Assembly: GCA_910579425.1 (NCBI GenBank)
Contig: CAJTVL010000011.1
Span: 17,402 to 81,401 of the forward strand
DNA length: 64,000 bases
Source of the DNA: an uncultured Lachnospiraceae bacterium
Lineage (GTDB): Bacteria > Bacillota > Clostridia > Lachnospirales > Lachnospiraceae
Direction of reading: 5' to 3'
Each line of letters starts with the position of its first letter. Position 1 is the stretch's first letter. Shown piece after piece: positions 16,359-24,275 of this stretch. The position numbers were made by a program, and so were the translations under genes. The notes below the pieces were generated by a model. It was not told where the DNA came from. It saw nothing but the letters and a program-made list of their open reading frames with translations, and searched no databases.

Positions 16359-17746
16359 TTAAGCCAATACCTCCGGCAAAAGGTGCTCGATTAATTTCTC
16401 CTGCATCCTGACCCGTTTGGCCTGACAGGTTTCCCACATAGCCTTATTTTCATATTCATTCGGATCGCCCTCCAAATCCAGAAGCTCCCGTGCATTTCCC
16501 GTCCGTAACTGCCAGAAAGCCTTCGCCCTCTGCAAAGGTATAGTTCCTGCTCCAATCCGGATCACGCAGAGAACGGCCGTCGCAGGGCGGTATGGGAAGC
16601 TGCGCCGCGTCCAGACAGGTTGGCAGAAAATCTGTGGAATTTACCAGCCGGTTGTCCGTCTTTGCCTCTTTTTGCCCCGGGTATCGGATCAGCAAAGGGA
16701 TCCGCCATACCTCGTCATAAGCGCAGTTGTGTTTTCCCCACAGACCGTGATTTCCCAGCATTTCCCCGTGATCTGCCGAAAACAGTACCATAGCGTTATC
16801 TCCATATTTTTCAGAAACGGCGCGCAGGATTTCTCCTACCTGGTCGTCGATCAGCTTTATGTTTGCGCAATAGCTGGTCAGCAGGCGCTTCCAGTAGTCT
16901 TCAGTATAATTTTTGCAGGCGCATCCTTTCTGCCTGTCGGCTTCCGTCAATATTGGCGTTAGGCCCACCGAAATAACTGTCATGATGAATCCGGTCCGTG
17001 CCCTCTAATTCCCCTTCTTTTCTTTTCCTTTGAGGAAGATGTTCGGTGTCTGCCTGTTTGAGATATTCTTCGGGGGCGTCAAAGGTATAATGGGGGCCGC
17101 TGAAGGAAATCCAGGTAAACAGAGGTTTAGAGCAGTCATACTGCCTGATATATTCCGCTGCCTTCCTCCCCACCCACGCATCCGGATGCCATTGGGAAGG
17201 CCCCGGGAACGGGAACACTTTCTGATACTCCTGGTTCCAGACAGCCTCTCTGTATGCCGTTAAATATCCGGCTTCCTCCAATTCTCTGCTGTAATCATCA
17301 TAGAACCAGACGGAAACCTGCTTATCATCCTCCAATTCCAGATGCTGAATTCCAAGACTCTTGTAATAAGCTTTAAAATCATCATAAGGAAGCGTTCTGT
17401 CCGGCCGGGTACTGGAATAGGGCACCGGTGCAAAATGGCATTTACCGAAAACACTGGTGTGGTAGCCGCCTTCCTTCATGGAAGTGAACAAATTCGGCAG
17501 TCCGTTATCCAGCGCACATTTCCGGAAATTGCTGTAAGCGCCGCTGTGGTGGGGATAAAGCCCGGTCAGAATAGAACATCTTGCAGGCAGGCACCAGGGG
17601 CTTGTGGTATAACAATTCCCATAATTGGTTCCTTCCTTTGCCAGGCTGTCGATCTGCGGCGTTTTTACCGCCTGCCCGCCACAGTATCCAAGTACGCCTT
17701 TGTTTAACTCGTCACATGTAATTAATAGGATCGCCGCTTTGTCCAT
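16359..17746 (-). pseudogene. Cys-type sulfatase broken by two frameshifts
   Basis: The ATG at 17746 (GGAGGA upstream) opens a sulfatase: LLITCDELNKGVLGYCGGQA, PQIDSLAKEGTNYGNCYTTS, and the modification motif CLPAR within SPWCLPARCSILTGLYPHHS (C-x-P-x-R, about residue 52; formylglycine precursor). Around 16940 the reading shifts frame and continues GCACKNYTEDYWKRLLTSYC and SADHGEMLGNHGLWGKHN. Around 16510 it shifts again and ends ELLDLEGDPNEYENKAMW. Joined, the pieces give a normal sulfatase of about 460 residues. Substrates would be sulfated glycans such as mucin or glycosaminoglycans. The intact maturase at 18565 would be its activator. Sequencing error at both sites remains possible. Confidence 0.82.
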
Positions 17747-17819
17747 GCAAATGTCCTCCCCGTACTTTTTTCAGAGTATAGCAGGCGGGCATCCTGTTTT
17801 CAATTTGTGGTTTTACCGC

Positions 17820-17870
17820 GATATGTGATGTTTTACGCAGGCGATATGTAATTTATTTTTGATATGTGAA
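17820..17870. repeat. Three GATATGTRA direct repeats
   Basis: GATATGTGA (17820), GATATGTAA (17843) and GATATGTGA (17861) are spaced by 23 and 18 bases, 75-125 bases upstream of the sulfatase start. They look like binding half-sites for its regulator. Confidence 0.4.
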
Positions 17871-18017
17871 TGACGAAAAATCCAGTGGAAAGTCCTTTGC
17901 CGGACTGATATAATGAATATGACAGATAGAACCGGAGGATTTTTGCGATCGAATAAAGGGATTGCCATGCCGGGGAGGACTATGGGGGTCCGCTGCAAGC
18001 AGGTGAGCAAAATAGAG

Positions 18018-18046
18018 TAGACTTTATATCTTAATTATGGTATAGT
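18018..18046 (+). promoter_or_regulatory. Promoter of the coiled-coil gene
   Basis: TAGACT (18018-18023), a 17-base spacer and TATAGT (18041-18046) lie about 45 bases before the start codon at 18093. Confidence 0.5.
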
Positions 18047-18092
18047 AGCAGTATCAGCAATTTGATAATTACAAGAAGGGGAGGGCGGTCAT

Positions 18093-18362
18093 ATGACAGA
18101 CAGTGAAAAGCTTGATTTATTGCTCGAAAAAGTAGTAGGCTTGGATGAGAAATTTACAGGACTGGATGAGAAATTTGCAGGCCTTGATCAAAAGGTTTCC
18201 AAACTTGACGAAAGGGTAGCAAGCCTTGAAATGGATATGATAGATGTAAAAGCTGACTTAAGGCGGGTGCATCGTGAAAACAATTTTATTCTTGATGAAG
18301 TGGAAAGGGTGCATGAAATCCTGAACAGGCATAAAGCGGATAAGAAGGCACATACGGCATAA
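18093..18362 (+). CDS. Small coiled-coil protein
   Basis: This 89-residue protein is almost wholly a heptad coiled coil, with imperfect repeats LDEKFTG, LDEKFAG, LDQKVSK and LDERVAS over residues 18-45, then a charged helix (DVKADLRRVHRENNFILDEV). It has no signal peptide or membrane segment. The start is ATG 18093 after GGGGAGGG. Similar short proteins are common in Lachnospiraceae, but no function is known to me. It stands alone between its own promoter and the hairpins that follow. Confidence 0.75.
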   Translation: MTDSEKLDLLLEKVVGLDEKFTGLDEKFAGLDQKVSKLDERVASLEMDMIDVKADLRRVHRENNFILDEVERVHEILNRHKADKKAHTA

Positions 18363-18370
18363 TTATATGG

Positions 18371-18484
18371 AGGGTAAACGACAATATATAGTAAGCGACA
18401 AAATAATTTGCTGTTTACCCTACCAAATATCACGAAAACAGGGTGTAAAGTCTGTTCAATTGTCAGGCTTTACACCCTCTTTTC
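18371..18484 (+). terminator. Two terminator hairpins after the coiled-coil gene
   Basis: AGGGTAAAC (18371-18379) pairs with GTTTACCCT (18413-18421). Then GGGTGTAAAG (18441-18450) pairs with CTTTACACCC (18468-18477), followed by TCTTTTC. Their presence argues against starting the downstream maturase gene upstream of them. Confidence 0.7.
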
Positions 18485-18564
18485 ATCTGGACAGCCCGGG
18501 GAAAATCGACTATGATAAGTGTAACCAATTTTACGCCCGCCCGGGCGGGCAGACAGGAGTTTGT

Positions 18565-19665
18565 GTGAAAAATATCTCAATTATGATAAAGCCCGCATCT
18601 TCGCTGTGTAATATGCGGTGCCGATATTGTTTTTATGCGGATATAACTAATTTAAGACAGGTGCGTTCCTATGGGATTATGAGCCGGGAAACCACAGAAA
18701 AAATCCTGGAGAACATCCGGTCCGGTTTACAGCGGGGGGATCAGATCAATTTTGCCTTTCAGGGAGGCGAACCGGCTTTGGCCGGGCTGGATTTTTACAG
18801 ACATTTTGTAAATCTGGTGGAGGGCTGGGACAAGTCAATTAAGGTGAACTATGCCCTGCAGACAAACGGCTTATCCCTGGATGAGCAGTGGTGCAGATTT
18901 CTTGCCAGGCATCACTTTCTCGTAGGGATTTCCTTGGATATACTGCCCGCCTGCCATGACGAGGCGAGAAAAGACGAGAAAGGTCAGGGAACCTATCAGA
19001 GGGTGATGGACGGGGTGCGGCTGATGGAGCAGCATGGGGTGGAGTATAACGTGCTTTGTACTCTGACCAGGGAGGCTGCAAAGTATCCCCAAAAGATATG
19101 GAAGGCTATCACGAAGCAGGATTTTAAGTGGGTGCAGTTTACCCCCTGCCTGGGGGAGCTTTCAGGAGAGGAGGACAACTCTTACGCCTTAACGCCCCAG
19201 GATTTTGCTTCCTTTTATATCCAGTTGTTTTCCTGCTGGCTGGATGATTTCCATAAGGGAGCCTACCGCAGCATCAAACTGATCGACGACCTTGTAAATT
19301 ATCTGGCCTATCAGATTCCTACCTCCTGCGGAATCAACGGGAAGTGCCAGCCCCAGCTCATTGTGGAGGCGGACGGAAGCGTATTTCCCTGTGATTTTTA
19401 TTGCCTGGACGAATATCTTCTGGGAAATTTCAGGGAGCAGTCACTGGAGGAGTTGTTTTTGCTGTCAGTGAAGTCCGAAATGCGGAGCAGAGAAAGAAGG
19501 CTGATCTGTGAAAAATGCCCTTATGAGAAGATATGCGGCGGCGGATGTAAGCGGATGCAAAAGGAGGTTTACTGCGGGGCCGGAGACGGAAGCTGCGGTA
19601 TGCGGAGTTTTTTGGATTACAGTTTGGATAAGCTGCAGGAGATCGCAAGGCAGGCAGTACGATGA
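18565..19665 (+). CDS. Anaerobic sulfatase-maturating enzyme (radical SAM/SPASM)
   Basis: This 366-residue radical SAM enzyme of the anSME type oxidises the active-site Cys or Ser of sulfatases to formylglycine. The cluster motif is CNMRCRYCFY (C-x3-C-x2-C, about residue 15). A SAM-binding GGEP follows, and a SPASM domain with cysteines at CGINGKCQPQ, FPCDFYC, CEKCPYEKICGGGC and CGAGDGSC binds two more Fe-S clusters. The open frame extends back to 18367 through the terminator hairpins. The proper start is GTG 18565, five bases after AGGAG. Its sulfatase target lies nearby at 16359-17746 but is broken, so the enzyme must serve other sulfatases, or the break is recent. Confidence 0.9.
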   Translation: MKNISIMIKPASSLCNMRCRYCFYADITNLRQVRSYGIMSRETTEKILENIRSGLQRGDQINFAFQGGEPALAGLDFYRHFVNLVEGWDKSIKVNYALQTNGLSLDEQWCRFLARHHFLVGISLDILPACHDEARKDEKGQGTYQRVMDGVRLMEQHGVEYNVLCTLTREAAKYPQKIWKAITKQDFKWVQFTPCLGELSGEEDNSYALTPQDFASFYIQLFSCWLDDFHKGAYRSIKLIDDLVNYLAYQIPTSCGINGKCQPQLIVEADGSVFPCDFYCLDEYLLGNFREQSLEELFLLSVKSEMRSRERRLICEKCPYEKICGGGCKRMQKEVYCGAGDGSCGMRSFLDYSLDKLQEIARQAVR

Positions 19666-19694
19666 GGGACGGACAGATTATGTACGTCCCTTTT
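19666..19694 (+). terminator. Terminator of the maturase gene
   Basis: GGGACG (19666-19671) pairs with CGTCCC (19685-19690) and is followed by TTTT. It starts right after the stop codon. Confidence 0.6.
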
Positions 19695-19698
19695 CCAT

Positions 19699-19734
19699 TA
19701 TGTGCAGGGGCGCAAGGAGAAATTTGCTGCTGAC
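19699..19734 (+). repeat. Dispersed 36-bp element, copy A
   Basis: TATGTGCAGGGGCGCAAGGA and the following 16 bases, ending GCTGAC, match 54011-54046 at 28 of 36 positions. Both copies sit immediately after a terminator hairpin. Confidence 0.45.
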
Positions 19735-19744
19735 GCACATCTGG

Positions 19745-19770
19745 TGGAATGCAATTTTCAAACACGCTCT
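19745..19770 (+). repeat. Dispersed intergenic motif, copy 3
   Basis: TGGAATGCAATTTTCAAACA followed by CGCTCT resembles the copies at 4638 and 10060. Confidence 0.35.
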
Positions 19771-19787
19771 GGCAGGGAGAAATAATT

Positions 19788-19845
19788 GAAACAACTCTGA
19801 AACATATGAAACAAAATTGACACAGGACAACAGATGATGTATGGT
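19788..19845 (+). promoter_or_regulatory. Promoter of the LacI-GH4 operon with GAAACA repeats
   Basis: TTGACA (19817-19822), a 17-base spacer and TATGGT (19840-19845) predict a start near 19852. GAAACA is repeated at 19788, 19799 and 19808, just upstream of the -35 box. Because the transcript begins after 19841, the ATG there cannot be the start of the regulator gene. Confidence 0.6.
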
Positions 19846-19873
19846 GAAAAAAAGCGGCAAAGGGGGAGGGAGA

Positions 19874-20866
19874 GTGGGAGCAACAATCCGCGATGTTGCA
19901 AAGGCAGCCCAGGTTTCTCCGGCAACCGTTTCCCGGTATTTCTCGGGGAGTAGTGTAGTGGGGAAGGAGCTGTCGAAGAGAATAGAGGAAGCGGCCGGCG
20001 CTTTGGGATATGTTCCGGATCATAGAATAAAAAAGAGCCAGGGAGTAATCGTTGTGCTTGTACCCCATTTACAGTTGGGATATTTCAGTGAAGTGCTGAA
20101 AGAGATTATCCGGCAGATGCCCAAATACCGGTACCAAATCATGATTCTTCCGACAATAGTGGATGATGACAGCTACAAAACATTTTTTAAGGATTTGTAT
20201 GTGGTCGGCGTGATCTATGTGGATGAGGATATTGATCAGGATATGCTGCACTATATACAGGCGAAAAATATTAAGGTGGTAATGCTGGGAGGGGCAGCTT
20301 ATGATAATCGGTGCGATATGGTTCATATCAATGATATGTCAGCCGCTTACGAGGGAATGCGGTATCTTCTGGGGCTGAATCACAGGGAGGTCCTTATCCT
20401 TGCGGACAGCCATGGAAGCATCAGTACAGGATTTCAGCGGTTAGCGGGATGCCGGCAGGCTATGAAGGAATATGGAATCGTATTCGAGGAAGGAAACTGT
20501 GTTGAACTTGGGGAACTGACCTATGAAAACGGCTATCGGGCTCTCTGTCAGGCAATGAATGAAGCAAAAAGCTTTACGGCTGTCTTTGCCTTCAGTGATG
20601 AAGCGGCATTGGGAGCGATTTCTGCCTTGTATGACAGAGGGCTCATGGTTCCCAAAGACATCTCGGTGTTGGGATTTGACGGAATCAGTTTATCGAACCG
20701 GGTGGTTCCCAGGCTTTCTACAATTTATCAGCCGATAGATGAAATGGTTGAGTGGACGCTAAACAGTTTTTACAGTACGGGAAGAAATAAGGAGACAAGG
20801 AAAATGGAGTATACTCTGCCATATAGACTGGTGGAGGGAGAAACCTGTATCAGGAGGGAAGAATGA
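19874..20866 (+). CDS. LacI family transcriptional regulator (GH4 operon)
   Basis: This 330-residue LacI/GalR regulator starts GATIRDVAKAAQVSPATVSR with the helix-turn-helix and hinge, followed by a periplasmic-binding-protein-like effector domain (GVIYVDEDID, then FSDEAALGAISALYDRGLMV and ISVLGFDG). The GTG at 19874 is chosen because it follows GGGGGAGGG, places T-I-R-D-V-A at the usual position, and lies within the predicted transcript. The gene is first in the operon and overlaps GH4 by 4 bases, so it probably autoregulates. The ligand is probably the sugar phosphate or glycoside handled by GH4. Confidence 0.92.
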   Translation: MGATIRDVAKAAQVSPATVSRYFSGSSVVGKELSKRIEEAAGALGYVPDHRIKKSQGVIVVLVPHLQLGYFSEVLKEIIRQMPKYRYQIMILPTIVDDDSYKTFFKDLYVVGVIYVDEDIDQDMLHYIQAKNIKVVMLGGAAYDNRCDMVHINDMSAAYEGMRYLLGLNHREVLILADSHGSISTGFQRLAGCRQAMKEYGIVFEEGNCVELGELTYENGYRALCQAMNEAKSFTAVFAFSDEAALGAISALYDRGLMVPKDISVLGFDGISLSNRVVPRLSTIYQPIDEMVEWTLNSFYSTGRNKETRKMEYTLPYRLVEGETCIRREE

Positions 20867-22248
20867 AGATAACAGTAATTGGAGGCGGGGGCGTACGCTC
20901 CATGTTTTTGGCCAAAAGCCTTGCGCAGAACAGTGAAAGATTGGGCTTTGAGGAGATCGTCTTTATGGATCATGATGAGGAGAAGCTGCGCATTTTCGGG
21001 GGAATGGCGAAGCAGGTGGCAAAAAGGATCAGGCCGGAACTGAAATTCCGTTTGACCACGGATGCTGTGGATGCGGTTAAAGGTGCGGACTATCTCATCA
21101 CGACCATTCGTGTGGGCGGCGATGAAATGAGGATAAGAGATGAGAGAACCGCGCTTGGAAGAGGCATCCTGGGACAGGAGACTACCGGAGCGGCAGGCTT
21201 TTCCTTTGCTATGCGCTCCGTGCCGGCGCTGGTAGAATACTGCGAATTGGCCAGAGAATATGCCGCTCCCCATGTTAAGGTTTTTAATTTTACCAATCCG
21301 GCGGGGGTGGTTTCCCAGACGCTTAGGGATATGGGCTATGATTTTACCTTTGGGATTTGTGATGCTCCCAGCGGCCTGCTTCATTCGGTGGCAGAGCTTT
21401 ACCATGCGGACCCGGATTCTGTGACGGGAGAATGCTATGGCCTGAACCATTTGTCTTTTTTTGAGAGCATCAAATTAGACGGAAAAGAGATAATGCCAGA
21501 ACTGCTGAAGGAACCAAGGCTTTATACGGAGACGGATATGCGCTTTTTCCGCAGAGATCTGGTGGCCCATTTTGGATGTGTTTTGAACGAGTATCTCTAT
21601 TATTTCTTATATCGGGAGGAAGCAGTGCAGAATATTCTGGACGCCAAGGTAACCCGGGGAGAAGTGATACGTGATGTGAATCATCATATGATGGAGGAGT
21701 TATCCAACTTGAATGATCCATCCGGCCTGGATATGGAAAAGGATTTCGAGGATTGCCTGAAGATTTTTGAAAAATGGTACGGACAGAGGACAAATGCGTA
21801 TATGGCGAACGAGACCGGCGTATCGAGAGAAAATAAACCCTATCATTTTGATATTTATGGGAAGGATGAGGGAGGATATGCAGGGGTGGCCCTGGGGTAT
21901 ATCCGGGCGCAGGTTGAGAAAAAGGCATCGGAAATGATACTGTGTGTGCCTAACCAGGGAGCCATTCCGGGACTTTTGGATGACGATGTGGTGGAGATTA
22001 CCTGCACAATAGAAAAAGGCGCATGTACGCCCCACAGGATAGAACATCCGGGAGAGCTGCAAATGGAGTTGATCCGCAGAGTCAAAATGTATGAGCGGCT
22101 GGCGTCGGAGGCGCTGCGGGAGAAATCCACAGCAAAAGCGGTTGAATGCCTTATGGTTCATCCGCTAGTAAACTCTTATTCTCTGGCCCAAAGGCTGGTT
22201 CAGGATTATCTTAAGATAAATCAGGAATATACGAAAGGGTGGAAATAA
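20863..22248 (+). CDS. GH4 family NAD-dependent glycosidase
   Basis: This 461-residue GH4 enzyme has a Rossmann start (MKITVIGGGGVRSMFLAKSL) and the family motifs GILGQETTGAAGF, FNFTNPAG and GICDAPSG (metal-binding Cys, about residue 167), plus GLNHLSFF (metal His). GH4 enzymes cleave 6-phospho-glycosides or galacturonides through an oxidation-elimination mechanism that needs NAD and Mn. It starts at ATG 20863, overlapping the LacI stop, and its own stop abuts the kinase start. With a PfkB kinase next door and no PTS genes in sight, the substrate may be phosphorylated in the cell or may be unphosphorylated. The alpha or beta preference cannot be judged here. Confidence 0.92.
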   Translation: MKITVIGGGGVRSMFLAKSLAQNSERLGFEEIVFMDHDEEKLRIFGGMAKQVAKRIRPELKFRLTTDAVDAVKGADYLITTIRVGGDEMRIRDERTALGRGILGQETTGAAGFSFAMRSVPALVEYCELAREYAAPHVKVFNFTNPAGVVSQTLRDMGYDFTFGICDAPSGLLHSVAELYHADPDSVTGECYGLNHLSFFESIKLDGKEIMPELLKEPRLYTETDMRFFRRDLVAHFGCVLNEYLYYFLYREEAVQNILDAKVTRGEVIRDVNHHMMEELSNLNDPSGLDMEKDFEDCLKIFEKWYGQRTNAYMANETGVSRENKPYHFDIYGKDEGGYAGVALGYIRAQVEKKASEMILCVPNQGAIPGLLDDDVVEITCTIEKGACTPHRIEHPGELQMELIRRVKMYERLASEALREKSTAKAVECLMVHPLVNSYSLAQRLVQDYLKINQEYTKGWK

Positions 22249-23151
22249 ATGGGATTTGTAGGGGGCGCAGGTTTTGCCAATCTGGATTTGCTGTATGCAG
22301 GACTGGAAAAAATACCGGAGGAAGGGCAGGAGGTTTATGCCAGGGAGTTTGATATGCAGTTGGGAGGCGGCGTGCCTGCCACCATGATAAACTTAAGCAG
22401 ATTAGGGATTGACTCTAAATTGCTGACCTTTGCGGGGAAGGACTTTTTTTCCCAATTTGTAACAAGAGCACTTGAGGGCTATGGCGTGCAGACAATTAAC
22501 CTGTATAAAGGAAGCGGCCGGCCTATCACCCTCTCCAGCGTGATGGTTTGCGGCGGGGACAGGAGTATTGTGTCTTACCAGGATAGGGTAGAGATCGCGC
22601 CGCATTATTTGGAACAGGTATACAGGCAGCTACATGGGGCTAAGGTGGTGGATATGCAGGTAGGATTTTTGGAGGCGTATCAAAGGCTTAGTGCGGAGAA
22701 CACGATTCAGGTGTTTGACACCGGATGGGAAGAAGACCTGTCAATTGAAAAATATAAAGATTATCTGGAAGCTGCAGATTATTACGTGCCAAACCGAAAG
22801 GAGGCATTGAAGATCACCGGAGAGAGTACCATAGAGAATGCGGCAAAGAAGCTGGGCCAATTTTTCCCGGATGTGATCATTAAGCTGGATAAAGAGGGAT
22901 GTTTGTTAAAAAACAGCAAAGGAACAAAAATAATTCCGCCATTGCAGGGAGCCAAAATGATAGATGCCACCGGAGCCGGGGATGCATTTTTGAGCGGGTT
23001 TATGTATGGACTGTATCATGATTATCCGGTGGAGCAGTGCATCCGGTTTGGAAATGTGACCGGGGGAATCTGTGTGCAGGGAATGGGATGCCTGACAAAA
23101 TTTGTGGGAGAGACAGAACTGTTGCGGCTATTTGACACAATTGACAGATAG
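22249..23151 (+). CDS. PfkB family carbohydrate kinase
   Basis: This 300-residue ribokinase-fold kinase has the N-terminal substrate motif QLGGGVPATMINLSRLGIDS and the C-terminal signature DATGAGDAFLSGFMYGL (catalytic Asp about residue 246). It begins directly after the GH4 stop, so the two are coupled. It probably phosphorylates the sugar released by GH4, or another sugar brought in by the following transporter. The family includes ribokinase, fructokinase and nucleoside kinases. Specificity is not assigned. Confidence 0.92.
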   Translation: MGFVGGAGFANLDLLYAGLEKIPEEGQEVYAREFDMQLGGGVPATMINLSRLGIDSKLLTFAGKDFFSQFVTRALEGYGVQTINLYKGSGRPITLSSVMVCGGDRSIVSYQDRVEIAPHYLEQVYRQLHGAKVVDMQVGFLEAYQRLSAENTIQVFDTGWEEDLSIEKYKDYLEAADYYVPNRKEALKITGESTIENAAKKLGQFFPDVIIKLDKEGCLLKNSKGTKIIPPLQGAKMIDATGAGDAFLSGFMYGLYHDYPVEQCIRFGNVTGGICVQGMGCLTKFVGETELLRLFDTIDR

Positions 23152-23189
23152 GGAAGGAATCATTTACGAAACAGACAGGAGGAGTGTAT

Positions 23190-24059
23190 TTGGGCGCAGT
23201 GATTTTGGCAGTGGGAATATTTGGAGTACAGTATGTGGGAATTAAGGAATTTTCCAGACGGTATTTTCGTGGAACGCTGTCATATATGCATTTCGAAATG
23301 TGGTATTTGGGAATTGCCGGCCTGATACTGGCTTTGTGGAAGGGAATATCTCTTCCACAGAGTATGGCGACAGGGATTTGTGCGCTCTTGTTTGGCGCTG
23401 GAATTTCCGGGGCATTTTATTACCTGAACAATGCGTTTTCAAAAGGGCCTATGTCAACGGCCTCCATGATCATGACGCTGGCGATTCTTGCCCCTATTGG
23501 AGTGGACGTGGCGGGATTTGGAAAAAGGCTGAATGGAATGCAGATTCTGGCATTGCTTCTTTTGGGCATTGGTTTTGCAGTTTTGAGTGGAGGAAAGGCG
23601 GGGAGGGGCTACACGGCAAGGTATATAAAAGATTGCATTTTGGCCGCTGTCTGGAATGGTATTATGCTTTCCTCCATTTCTTTACAGCAGAGATTGTGCC
23701 AGGGGAGGGAGCAAACGCTTTTTCTCGCTTTGGGATTACTGGCAGGGGCGGTGGTTTCGGCAGTTTTCTTTGGGGTGAAAGGCCGGGCCGGGGAGAGAGG
23801 ATGGGCTAAGTCCAACAGAAAAGAGAAGATCTTTTGGCTGCTCAGCGTGATTGTGGCGTTGGCAACATTAACCGGGAACCTGTTAAACATTCAGATCTCA
23901 AATCAATTGCCATCTGTGATCCAGTTTCCATGTGTGATAGGAGGGGGGATTCTGTTTAATATGATCAGTGCCAGGATTATTTATGGGGAAAAGATAGAGC
24001 CCGGACAGTGGGCGGGATTTTTTCTCTGCATAATGGCACTGATATGCATTAATCAATAA
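23190..24059 (+). CDS. DMT-superfamily (EamA-like) membrane transporter
   Basis: This 289-residue integral membrane protein has about ten hydrophobic segments in two related halves, typical of the drug/metabolite transporter superfamily. Examples are LGAVILAVGIFGVQYVGI, GIAGLILALW, ILALLLLGIGFAVLSGG and AGFFLCIMALICINQ. The TTG at 23190 is seven bases after AGGAGG. A GTG at 23184 is too close to that site. As the last gene of the LacI-GH4-PfkB operon it may import the operon's substrate, as RhaT/GlcU-like relatives do for sugars, though this is inference. Confidence 0.85.
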   Translation: MGAVILAVGIFGVQYVGIKEFSRRYFRGTLSYMHFEMWYLGIAGLILALWKGISLPQSMATGICALLFGAGISGAFYYLNNAFSKGPMSTASMIMTLAILAPIGVDVAGFGKRLNGMQILALLLLGIGFAVLSGGKAGRGYTARYIKDCILAAVWNGIMLSSISLQQRLCQGREQTLFLALGLLAGAVVSAVFFGVKGRAGERGWAKSNRKEKIFWLLSVIVALATLTGNLLNIQISNQLPSVIQFPCVIGGGILFNMISARIIYGEKIEPGQWAGFFLCIMALICINQ

Positions 24060-24074
24060 ACACGTAAACAATGA

Positions 24075-24102
24075 GGGACAGGATGTTACCTGTTCCTTTT
24101 TT
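24075..24102 (+). terminator. Terminator of the LacI-GH4 operon
   Basis: GGGACAGG (24075-24082) pairs with CCTGTTCC (24089-24096), with one G-U pair, and is followed by TTTTTT. Confidence 0.85.
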
Positions 24103-24126
24103 GTTGCGTGCATTTATTTTTCCTAG

Positions 24127-24155
24127 ATAAACAAATGAGTATGTGTTTATTAAAC
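24127..24155. promoter_or_regulatory. Putative LacI operator upstream of the amidohydrolase cluster
   Basis: GTTTATTAAAC (24145-24155) is a near-palindrome (GTTTA-T-TAAAC), and ATAAACA/TGTTTAT form a wider inverted repeat (24127-24150). GTTTATTAAAA recurs at 24264-24274 after the promoter, and the reverse-strand form GTTTAATAAAT lies at 34519-34529 before the second unit. The LacI protein at 33426 is the likely binder. Confidence 0.45.
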
Positions 24156-24182
24156 AAAATGATTAAAAACAGATAAACGCTA

Positions 24183-24211
24183 TTGACAAAATGTAAAAAA
24201 TAGAATAATAT
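24183..24211 (+). promoter_or_regulatory. Promoter of the amidohydrolase/ABC cluster
   Basis: TTGACA (24183-24188), a 17-base spacer and TAATAT (24206-24211) predict transcription from about 24218. Operator-like repeats lie on both sides. Confidence 0.7.
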
Positions 24212-24275
24212 TAAGCCATGAAAATGAAAAACAGAAGAAAAAACTAAACGATAGCATATACGTGTTTATTAAAAA

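Larger units (their letters stand above)
17747..18092. other. Intergenic region between sulfatase and coiled-coil gene
   Basis: This stretch has no credible gene. It contains three copies of GATATGTRA at 17820, 17843 and 17861, upstream of the sulfatase on its template side and suited to be regulator half-sites. It also contains the promoter of the downstream gene at 18018-18046. Confidence 0.6.

Noticed and set aside
18367..18564. N-terminal extension of the sulfatase maturase
   Set aside because: The frame is open, but it runs through two terminator hairpins and has no ribosome site. The GTG at 18565 has AGGAG at the right distance.
19841..19873. ATG 19841 as start of the LacI gene
   Set aside because: It overlaps the predicted -10 box and lacks a ribosome site. 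The GTG at 19874 fits the LacI N terminus better.
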